Origin: Triplophysa rosa
Lineage: Eukaryota > Chordata > Actinopteri > Cypriniformes > Nemacheilidae
Direction of reading: 5' to 3'
Assembly (NCBI RefSeq): GCF_024868665.1
Contig: NC_079895.1
Location: forward strand, 9,752,569 to 9,816,568
Length of the DNA stretch: 64,000 nucleotides
The notes under the pieces were generated by a model. The model ran no database searches, was not told the DNA's origin, and worked only from the letters and a program-made list of their open reading frames with translations. The position numbers and the translations under genes were made by a program. Shown piece after piece: positions 12,301 through 24,300 of this stretch (the first letter of the stretch is position 1; each line of letters opens with the position of its first letter).

Positions 12301-15300
12301 CACTTCACTTAGTTATACTGCCGGGAACAAGAGAAAGCTTTTTGAAAAACAAGCTAGTTCTTATTCGTCCTAACAAGAGTCATGTTGGCACAGACCGGTA
12401 CTAACTGACAGCTACTATTATATTATCAGGGCCGGTTTTAAACATTTGTAGGCCATAGGCAAAATTTATTTTGGAAGCCCCTCACAGCACCCCCATCCCC
12501 TCCACCTTTTAGAATAAATAAAGTATTTTATTACACTGTAAAAAAATGTAACAACTTTAACCAGTTAATGATATTATTAAATAGTCTGTTTCAAGTTGAA
12601 ATTGCTCTAAACAAAATTATGGTAGTCGGGATTTACATTTTTTGTTATTTTTTACAATAATTTTACAGTAACACAGCAATTACTTTCCACTGATTTGGAT
12701 GAGTTTAGCCTACTGTATATATGAAGAGTTTGGTTCCAAAACGCGATAAACGCCATTTAAAAAAAAGAGTTTCCGCCAAAATCAGTATTGTATCAGGTCG
12801 GTATTGAAAAGTCACTTTTTAATTTTACGTAAAATGCGATACCCGCCATCTGTCATGTTTTCTCCCTTTTTTCCGAACCACAATATACGCCAGTCTCACT
12901 TCTCTGCAGAATGCGATATATCCGCTCAACCAATCACAGCACACCATTCCACGCATTGTAAACAGTAATGGCGGCGCTCTGAATACGGTCGGCTCCTAGT
13001 TTCCCTGATCTACTTTGTACTTTGTGTTCAACAAACAAGCACAAAAATGAATAATTTTGACGGCATTGATGAACCTGTGCTGGTTTCTGCAGTGGGGAAG
13101 AAACGTAAGCCATAAAAATCTAATCATTTACGAGAGGAGATTAAGAAGATGAGGCACTAATTTATAGCATTAAAAAGATGACCCGTTGAATTCATTTTAG
13201 GTGCGATGACTGAGTGCCTGTATGCAAGATTAGTATTGCATTGAGTTCAGAGGCTGTCATATGTGTATCAACTCACTTTGTTGTGTATTTTCAACAGTTT
13301 CAATATGAAAAATAACTTTTAAATTGATTCAATGGATTTATTGCATTTTGGGGGAAAATGATCAGTTTTTATAATAAATCTTTTAAAATCAAAATCTGGA
13401 TTTTAATTTTTTATGTTACTAGACCCTAAAGATGCTATGTGAAACTTTGAAACAGAAAATAGTGGTTTTCATCTTGCCACTTTCTTTGTAAAGAAAATAC
13501 ATTTTTACTCGAATTAATCAAAATGGATTTATAGCGTTTTGGAACCAAACTCTTCATATTTAAAATGGGAAAAAAACACAGTTTTAATAACTTAAAATCA
13601 GTTTATTCTCTTTATACATTCAGAGAATGGACCAATGGACTATAGGTTCAGTTTTTTTGCTGCCTGTCTTGGCTGGTGGACAAGTGTATAGGGATACTGT
13701 AGGTGTGTTCTACTTCAAAAGAAAGAAATAATGACAGACTATTTAGGCCACAGTAGCGGTTAACTAAATCTTATGTCACCATTTGATTTTACTATCAGGA
13801 AGTATTTAACAGTCCAGTAGCATTTTAACAAAGAAACTGAATAATGTAGAAATTAAACGCTGCTTCTTAACTGTATGAATTAAATAAACACACTGATTTA
13901 AAATAAAGATACAAAACTTCTTTAGTCAAGAGAATTTCATGAGTTTGTCGTTTCATCAACATTAATGACAAAAACAGCAGCAGGTTTCTAGTCTATATGT
14001 AAAGGAATAATGTAATGCAGCCGGTTGTTATCTGAGAATAGATAGTGTGATTAGGACACGATGCGAAGCGGAGATATAGTGATATAGATCCAACTGTTTT
14101 CGTGTTTTTTGACATAACGTTGTATTTCACACAGTGGCGCAAAAAGCAGTATAGCAGTATGCAGTATATGCGGTGCATAGGGGCGCCACACAAATTTTAA
14201 GATTTTTTTAATAAAATGTTATAAATAATAAAAAATATAACGAAAAAAGTAATTATATAAAACGTTTTAGTTTAACTTTTGTCTAGCATTTTATACAAGT
14301 TCAACAAATATATTTTATATAAATCAAGTTATTATTGTCAACCACTCACTCTGTGAAAGTCACATGACCAAATGGATCGAGCAAAGAAACGAGGTGCGAA
14401 ACAGAACAAGAAAATAAAAAAAGTTAATTGACAAGTAAAATCAAGACAGTAATGTCCAACTGGATAAATATCGATTGGTATATCATTTCATCTCTGTCAA
14501 TCTTTAAGTTATTTAACGTTGCCTGACAGGTAGTTCATATCATAATATATGATCAGTTCACCTCCACATATTTCTGTCGCTTGTAAAATAAATCTATGTT
14601 TGTGAATGAGCTTTATAATTACATTCGAGAGAGTCTGAGAAGGTTGTTAAAGCTGTCAAGTCTCCCACTATCACGCATATAAGCTAGTTGTCGGGCTCTT
14701 CATTAAACGTCAGACATGTCTTCCCTATATGACGCGAGCTGTGCAGTTTTAAATTCAAATCAAATAAAAATCAAATTAATTTGATTTGAAACAGCGCAAT
14801 GATTGACAGGATGACAGAGACAAGAGCGCATTAATAAAAAAATATATAATTTCTTTGTTCAATGCAAGTCAGTTGTACTTTAATGATGTTGTGTTTTCAT
14901 AAAATATGAACCACAAACCAATAATGTTTTAAAGTAAGGGGAAAATCCAAAGACTTTATTTATTTGTGTTATGATGCATGTTATCCATCTTATTTAGTTT
15001 TTCAACAAAGGTTTAATTATAAAGTTTCAGTAAAAGTATGTTTAACATAAACTACTATTTTATTGTTGTGTTTTAATTAAATATTAATGAACCACAAACT
15101 AAGCATTCGTTTTAAAGTAAGTGGGGAAAAACAAAGGCCTTTTGTTTATTTGTGTTATACAATGCAAGTATATATTAATCATACGTCTTATTCGTTTTGA
15201 TAATGAATAATGTTAATAATACTTTTTGTTGAAGGAAAGGGAATAATCTAAATGTATAACTTTGAAGATCAAAACATTTATTATTCACTGGGAACATTTC

Positions 15301-18300
15301 CTCACCAGCACATCTCTAATGGGCTATAACTCCATTGTTAGATTTGGGATATTTAAAGAAGTTTTATTGTTTAAAACCGGACAAGCTTTTTTGTTAAAGG
15401 TATTAAATATAAAAATTCTAGATTATTTAAGTGAAACTCACTTTTAAAAGAATACAATAAATACCCTTATTTTATTTAGTTATTATAAGCGAAAGTGATC
15501 TTGCATATCCCTCCGAAAATGTGCAGTTGTGGCCCTGATTTCAGTATATAAGACGCGCAAAAAGACACAATAGAGAACTTGCTTTTAGCCTTGCACTGCA
15601 TGTGAGGACAGGTGCGCGCAGCCAAGACTCAAGTAGACTGCTGTGTATATGCTTTTGAAACACTGCTGCAGTAGTTTGATGTTATGTATGTGCGTCGAAG
15701 TTGGAGACACGTTACAGTTATGGAGGCCCCATCTCCAAGCCTGAGGCCCTAGGCAACTGCCTGCTCTGCCTATAGGCAGCACCGGCCCTGTATATTATAT
15801 CATATTGTAGCGAGGAAGGCGGGACGACAGCCGTGGGGCAGGTAGGCGGGGCCGGTGGCGTGAGTGATAATGAGTATCAGCTGTACGCGCACCGGTCCCG
15901 CATGCCTCACGGGGAGCTAGGGAGCATAAGAGGACGAGCGACGGGACTGCCGACGAGAGAGGACCGGGCCCGGAAATGTTAAGTTTTATTTATGTTTGTG
16001 TGGCCGGCAGTCGACCGTGAGGTGGCTGCCGGCCTTTTACTTCCGTGTTATTGTTTGTTTATTTTTAATTAAAGTTTATTGTTTAAATGTTCGCCGGTTC
16101 CCGCCTCCTTCCTTCCCTACATTGAACTTTGTTGCACATATTATATTATGTTTTTAGCAACAAATCATTATTATTAGTCACCCTTTATGTTTATCACTGG
16201 GTTTTGCAAATATCTAACCAATAAAAGTATTAAAAAGTGCTTGTTAACTTTGACAACACAGTATTCAATCATTTAAAAAGTACAGTGTTATTTCCATTTC
16301 CTGAAAAACAGTGAACTTGGACATCACTATATTATATTATATTATATTAAGTTATGTCTACCCAGCATTATTTATCTACACTCTTAAAAATAGCGGTGCT
16401 TCACGATGCCATAGAAGAACCTTTTTCGTCTAAATGGGTCAATAAAGAACCTTTAACATCTGAAAAACTTTTCTGTTTTACAAAAGGTTCGTTGTGGAGA
16501 AAAAAAGGTTCTTCAGATTACGAAAAGGTAAGAAAGAGATGGTTCTTTGTGGAACCAAAAATGGTTCTTCTATGGCATCGCTGTGAAGAACCTTTTAAGC
16601 ACCTTTATTTTTAAGAGTGTATATTAAAGTTGCCAAATTTATGTTTGGTTAATGAACATGATTTTTATACGTAGACTCAGATTTTCATTAAAGTTCTCGA
16701 CTCAAATATTTTTTATATTTTATGTAAAATTTCCATTTATCTTTTCCAAGAAACATAACCTTCCACATCCTAAGCACTCTTCTGAACAATGGTAACGACA
16801 AAAAAAAAGAAAAAAGAAAAAAAATGCATGTCCTGACTAAAAACAAAAATGTGTTGCAATAACTTCTTTTAATTACTTTAACTTTTTCAATGTGTTAAAT
16901 GGTGGCATTGGATCCACTTTGACACAGATGGATGCACTGTAAAACTTTGCTGTAGTTTTTGCAGCAGGTTTTGCCAGTAACTTACTGTAGATTTAATTAC
17001 TACTTCATATACTTTCCAATTAGTACTGTTTTCAATTACTTTAATCAAAATTAAAACACTTTGACTTCTGAGATTCAAAATGAGCAAGAAAAGACTATGG
17101 CATTAGCACAGCAACACTGCAAAAAAGCATTTTTCTCTTGTTTTCTGTAAAAATATTTAAAGCTTCTTAAATTAAAATACATTTACATAACAAGAAAAGT
17201 GACTCAAGATATTTAGTCTTGTTTTATGAAAGAAAAATATATAAACTCGGTAAGTTTATGCTTAAAACAAAATTGTACATTAAATCTACAGTAAGTTACT
17301 GGAAAACCTGCTGCGAAATTACAGCAAAGTTTTACAGTGTGGTATACTGAATTACCTCTGCCAAAACAGGGCAGGCTCGAGGTTCCCCGGCACTTCTTCA
17401 GACTGGCCTCAATGGAGAGCGCACAAGAGAGAGGATGATCGCATTTCTTTCCCTCCCAGCCTTCCTTGCAGTCACACCTGCCACAGTTACACTGTCCATG
17501 ACCTTCAAACAAGCACATAGCAGGATTTACAGTCTCCTAATGGATGATCAATCACATGAAGCTCTGTCTGAAGCACAAGGCAAAAACATCTGTGGAGTGT
17601 TTCTCTGTGTGTGTGGGTTCAAAAGGCATCGCTCACAGGACTGGCTGAACATGAACGTAAAAGTGAATCGTCAACATAGTCCTCATAGGCAAACTTAAGA
17701 TCACAGGGGTACATACTGTATGGCCACAAAATTACTCTTAAGCATTAGAAACAGATGTTGGAGAAACGGTCTTGTGGTCTGGGTGAGTCTGGCCCGGTTT
17801 GCATTATGGCCTCCTTTGATTTCCTGTCTGTCAAATAGCCTACTGTGTCTATCAATAAAAATGTTGAACTTTGTCTGTTGTTCTTGAGGCCAGGAAAATC
17901 TGTGTGTTTATAAAAGAGCTCATATAGGTGGAGTTCATTTTCACCACTGGAATTTGGAATGTGAACCATTTTCATGTTGAATGGGTTTGATAAAGTCAAA
18001 ACTGACTTTGAGCATCTTTCTTGAGGTCAATAAAAACACTTACAGAGTTAACTACAAAAAGTGACTGATTTTTTTTTTTTACATAAGAGTGAAGCACACT
18101 TACTGTATATACACAACAAAAATAGATAATAGTTGAAAAGGTATATTTAAAGGCACAGTTCAGTATTTAAGGGCCCCCAAGAGCACATGAAATTACAGCT
18201 TTTTTGTAATATATTCACGACACACATCCATTTTATCACGTAGGGCCGTACCCGCTATTTTTTCTGTGGTGTGTGTTGTGAAATTACTGACTAAACGCAA

Positions 18301-21300
18301 CATTGCAATATCCAAATAAGTGAGGTGGCCAATCAAGTTAAAGGAAGCGGGAGTTACTGGTTACAGAGCTGAGCAGAGACCAATCAAATCAAAGAAGACG
18401 GAGCTACTGTCACGTCTTCAGCTGTTCAGCAAAATGCTTCAGTTTTAAAGTTGAAAGAGTGCTGTGCAACACACGACATACTGTAAGTGACTAAAAACAT
18501 GAAATATTTGACAACAGTTTAGTGTTTAATAATAGAAATGTTGAACATCCGACAGTATTCACTGATGCAAACGACAAAATGCTGATTTAGATTAAAAATA
18601 TGTCATTTACATGATTCATGTAATTTATAATCATCTGTCAATCCAGCGCTTTATTTGGGATAAGGTTAAGAATAATTGTGTGCATATATGAAAATATGCT
18701 GTACCTGAACAGAAATCATCTGTGTATCTGTCATATGTGGCATGGCAACTTCTCTCATCACACTCGCAGGTCTCTCCGTGGATGTCCCCCCAGTCTCCCG
18801 ACGGATCCACATCATAGCAGGTGCACTCACCGCATACACACGTCCCTGCAGAGACAGGATATGATACAGGTCAGCTCCTTTACACTGTGTACCACGTTAT
18901 TTTAACCATTAACCAGTGTAACAATTTCCTTAATCAGTATTGTTGCCTTTTTCATAAAACAAACATACTCGAATGGCATCACTGTGATAAATCTTAATTT
19001 AATAGTGAAATATTAAATCTAAATTATACCAGGACACTAGAAAATTAAGTTGTAGTGTGATTTTTTTACTATGTTTAAAATAATACAGATTATTTTCTGA
19101 GATTTATTTTACCCGACTGGCAAATTGTTTTTATTTTATTTTTTCTAAACCAGTTTTATTTCAACTGCAATACCAACTGCACTTTTATTTCAGTCTTTTT
19201 CTTTCAGTTTTATTCTTTATTAGACACATTTAAAGCAATATTCTTACATTGTTGTTGTTATTTTAATTTACTTTTTCAAGATCTCTTATTCCTTATGTAA
19301 TCTTCTTTTCTTTATTTGTGAATCATTTCTATGTAAATGATGATGATGTAAAGCACTTTAAATTACCTTTGTGTATGAAATGTGCTATATAAATAAACTT
19401 GCCTTTTTACTAATTTTGTTTATGCTTAAAATAACTTTATCTCAAACAAACTGGTTAAAAAGCAACTGAAATACATTGACCATTTTAATAAAAAATCTTG
19501 ACTTTTGTTTAAAACTGCAGGAAGCGAATTGCTCAGCAAATCTCAAGTACAGCCGTGTCCTAATTGGTTTAATATAGCATCATCGGTTTTGCCTATGTAA
19601 GCAGGTGGATCGGGGCTTACTGGAACAGTTAGCTGCACACTGCCCTATAATTGAAGTGATGCTGAAAAGGAAAGGAAAATTTCTCTCAGGGGCCAAATCC
19701 TCCAGAGCCCAGTGGACAATAAAGGGGGCATGCATGGCAGGGACTGATGAGGATGCTTACTCTCACAGTTAATCTACTGCTGGTGTTACAGTCATGGCAA
19801 CAGAGCTGTGGGAAACACCTCCACTTTGATGAATCCGAGCCGGCCCAGTTGCGGCGTAACTGGAAATCCTGTTTCTCTTATCTGCTCTGCTGTGGAGAAA
19901 GCCCATAGGAAACTACACCAGCTGGCATCCTGCAAGCACAGGCTAGACCACAGCTGCTGTCACCATTTTCTGTCCTGTCCAAAACCTGTCCTCTAATAAA
20001 TATAGACTGAATGCACACTGCACTTCAGATTCATCCTTAAAGGAGGGGTAACAAGCTATTTCATGCATTCTGACTTCTTAACACTGTTAAACATGCTGGC
20101 TTCTCATGCTTAACATCGTCAACTCGTCAAATAACGAGTTGAACATATGATGTAGTATTTCTGTGCTCGATTCACTCCGCCGGGGTTCATACAGGTTTCG
20201 GAAAGTTTTTTTCCAACATGGATTCCCATTTCATAACAAGGGTTCTTAGTCCCTTATTGGACAATTCTCCTGGAAAAGCACGCCCACACGTCATCCAGCG
20301 AGCGAAAGAGCATGCCCACGTGCGAGCGTGAGAGAAAGAGCATGCCCACGCGTCAACCAGCCAGCGTGAGAAAGAGCACGCCCATCAATGCCGCTTCACT
20401 CGGCTGACGGAAGTTCGGCAGTGTTTGTTTGCTCACTGCATTTCGGTGATGAATGTTATATAAACAGTGGATATAACGCTGGATTTGGAGATCGTTTGAA
20501 ACTGATAGATGGCGCGGTCCCAGCGCTAAAAGATGCTGGACATGAATCGCACGCAGTAAGTCAAACTAAGTCATATGTCTGTGTTTGTTGGCAATCGCCG
20601 CGTACATGTTATAATGTAAACAACACAAAGGGATAATGCACAACACAAAGGGATAATGCGTTGATGTATTGTGTGCTCGTGCTGTAGTTCTTCCCCCCTG
20701 CACGCCACCAGCAGCTTGTCTTTTTCCGGAAATAATCGTACAGCTCTATCTCTCTTTTATAAATTTGATCAAACTAAATACTCTTCGAAGAACATTCTTG
20801 ATTTAATGGAGACTCACAGCTGACCCCTTGACTGCAGCAGCTCTTCTAACACTGGACTGACTCACTCACATTCTTGAACGGTTCTGTTTTTCCTGGAACT
20901 GTCCACTGCATTTTATACAGCTACTAATCTCTACACGCCCTACATGGATAAAAATGTGGGTCTGGAATGGATTTCCATATGATTTTAGGCTTTCTTAATG
21001 TATACCGTGCTTATTAATTTCATAAACTTTACACTTATACAAAGTTAACCCTTTAATGAGCAGGTGAATGATTACAAAATAATACCCATCACATGCACAA
21101 CTAAATTATCAGCGTTGATTTAAAACAAACAAGAAAAAAGACAACTATGCCTAAAGCCATTTTACAGTTTTACAAAATTAGATTATTAGATTCTGATTAT
21201 CAGAGTATTTTTCTTTGGATTATTTCAAGTGTTTTTGCTTCATTCCTATCTTCTTTGTATCACAGAAAGGTTAATAATGAATACCTCAGCACTGTTGTAG

Positions 21301-24300
21301 TTTAAAGTAAAGGGCAAGTTATTTCATAGATTGAGAGGTTGACTGTCATTTCACACAATAGCAGTGATCCACTGAGACCTGCCATTCACAGAACGAATAA
21401 TTGAAGGGTATAAACAGAATATAAAATACCAAAAACGAGGATGGATAGCTCAAAAGTGCCCAAAAATAATGGATGGCTTTCACATTGAAACAATCACTGT
21501 TTTTTTGGAGCGATACATGCCGTCATCTCAGTTTGCCTTTGTGTGGATTGGGCTGTTAAAAGGATTTTCAAGCATCGAATTATGAAATAGTGAGCCAACA
21601 CCTTTCCAGCTCTGTTGGTTTATAGATGTCTTTCTATTGTGAAGGTTTGGGGATCACCTCTACCTGCACAGCTTCTGAACCTCAAAACACCACCCACTTA
21701 TGAAGCCTTTCTGAGCTGTGAGTGACATTAAAATCATAGAGGCAAAATAGGCTTGAATTTATTAATTGTTACCACGCAGCAGTCTGCACTTTTGATTTCT
21801 GCTCAGACTTACACCCACAGGAGCATGGATTTGTTTATTTCAAATCAAAGCTTTCAGCAGAGACATACAGGGCAAAAAGAGGGCTCCTTCGTCAAGCAGA
21901 GCACAAGCTTACAAGCAAAAAATAATTATGCGAAAACAAAACAAAAGTTCAAACGTTTAGGGTCACTTGAGGTTTCTCTTGACGTTACACATTTTAATCT
22001 GATGGTAGTCAGTGAACTGTTTGGTTACAAGCATTCTTCCAAATATCGTTCTCTGTGTTCCTCAGAACAAAGACATTTATACAGATTTGGAACAACTTGA
22101 GGGTTAATGAAGTTAATGAAGACAGAATTTTACTTTTGGGGTGAACTGTTCCTTTAAGATTATTGCTCTCATTCGGTGGTGTGGCCTTAATATAGTTATA
22201 GTTATCGCCACAGTGTCAACGGCTCTTCACTCCAAACTAAGTGTTGGTACAATGTCATTCTATTTACAAACAATTAGGCCCCCAGCTTTTGATGCAGAAA
22301 ATCAATGTGGTTGTTTTTTATTAAGTGGCTACGGTCTGCGGGCAGGGTTCTTAACCACAGACAGAGGTTGAGTTTATACCGTGTAGCACTTTACCCTTCT
22401 GCTGTAATCACTTTCTGAGACGCTCCCTGGAGGTTCCCAGACAATATGAAAGCCAAAGCTTTTTGGCAGCCTGATATATCTTAATGGAGACCGCCGTGTC
22501 CACCTTTCATTTGTGCTTGTCAGGTTGTATTACTTCTATTGCAAATGACCGATATTTTGTTAGATGTATTTATTTGAAGGAAAACATCTTCAAATTAAAT
22601 TGCAATTGAATCTTGAAGTCACATTACAATATATCTATTTTTAGGTTAATCGTTGAGGTGATGTAATATAGGGAATATTGGTAATGTCAGGGAAAATGCT
22701 TCAGCAAACACAAACCTCGGTTGCTGCAGATCTTGCCATCTGGAGATGTGCATCTACGCTTACTCTCCCATGGGCTGATGTCACACTGGAATTCACATTT
22801 ATCTCCATGCCAACCAGCCGAGCAGTAACAGTTTCCACAGTAACACTTTCCATGGCCTGCAACCACAAATGGAGAATGAAAGAAAAGAGTTCCTGGGCTT
22901 TTTAAATAACATATCACCGTTACAGACAGCATACTGCCATAGCATTATAATGATTGTAATGAGTACACACTCAAAAAAGTACAGTCAATTTAAAGGTATC
23001 ATATGATTTACAGTGTATTGTGCATATTGTGCCAACAGCCCAGTGGCCACTGGCAGAGAATAACAACTTTATATTTTATATAAAGAAGCAACGGCATTTT
23101 ATATATCTGAATTATTTTCTGTATAATACTAGACCAGTATAAAAGAATATTAAGACACTATAGTATACTCTCCAATAAAAAAGTTAGTTGTGAGAAAACT
23201 TCCAGCATCATTTGTGTACAGATATCATTCGGATTTTTTCATTTTTTGTTATATAACGTAACAAATTTCATACAAATGGGTCACTGCAGACAGATCAAAG
23301 TATAAGTAGCCATTCTCCTGTCGTCATACCTCCACACACTTCTCCAGAGTCTTCATCCAAACACTCACTGTCGTCACACTCGCAGTAGCGTCCGCTGATC
23401 AGACCCTTCCCATCGGGATTATTGCACATGCAGCTGCCGCAGTGACAGGTGCCTGTCAGCCAGACGCATCAATGTCAGAATCCAGAGATTGATGCTGTCA
23501 GCACCAAAGCACACACACACTTTCACAAACACACCTGAACTTAAGCAGTCCACAGTCAACCACAAACGCACACGTTCATGCACACGTCTTAACAACATGG
23601 CGAACAATACCAAGCACATCTGCAAACCAGCTGGGTTCTCTTCCCCTCCTGAGCCACATAAACCCAGGGCCCACATCAATCCGTGTTAATGTTCAGGGTT
23701 AAATACAGGGCTTGGGTCAAGGTGTAAAATGCAAGCATGCTGCTTTATTTTCTTGGCTGCTTTGAGTGTGGAAAGCATGTCTGGACAACTGCACGTTCGT
23801 GATGCAACTCTTTGTTTGGTTAAGAAATAAATATGCAGATGCTCCATCCTTTGATCAGGGTCATTAAAGGAGCGGTGCATTGTTGAATTTACTGCACCTT
23901 AGAAGACACTATAATAAAACTACATAATAAAAGTCAATTTGGTGATTTATAGTATCGTAAGGTATTGCTCAGTAAAAGAGAATTACATAAGCAAATGTCA
24001 TTATATACTGTACACCTGCGTACCTTCATTTGTGAATGTTAGGATAAAAGAAATTAGCGCAGATTTGATTGATGTTACGGTCTGTAGGGGTTCTTGTAAT
24101 ATCATATATATAAAACATTTTACCAGCGTTGGAGCAAACTACACCCTGGGCGTTTCGGCAGAGGTCTTTGCTGGCTTTGTTGGAGAGGGAACATTCTTCT
24201 TGGTACTGACAGGATTCCCCAAACCAGTCCTCATCGCAGAAACACTTTCCACAGTTACACACTCCATGATCTGCACACAAAATGCATTTATTGATTGTGT

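Larger units (their letters stand above)
6362..17355. other. itgbl1 intron 7, repeat-rich
   Basis: No exon was recognised. It holds MITE copy 2 (6977-7223), a CAGGGCCGG hAT-like element (12427-15790) with a nested element, a GC-rich LTR-like block (15806-16121), a 241-bp MITE (16379-16619) and an inverted-repeat MITE at 16935-17339. Stretches 7224-11030 and 11410-12420 show only AT-rich DNA and small degenerate repeats. Confidence 0.7.
18846..22715. other. itgbl1 intron 5
   Basis: It holds a LINE-like 3' tail near 19240-19412 and a THAP-like exon fragment (20388-20555) within a GC-richer repeat region (about 20140-20990) bearing short tandem copies. The 3' half of a MITE ends at 22158. The rest shows no genes. 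Confidence 0.65.

Noticed and set aside
21753..22100. 115-codon ORF in an itgbl1 intron
   Set aside because: Its second half is MITE sequence shared with 7080-7200 and the first half has no recognisable feature.
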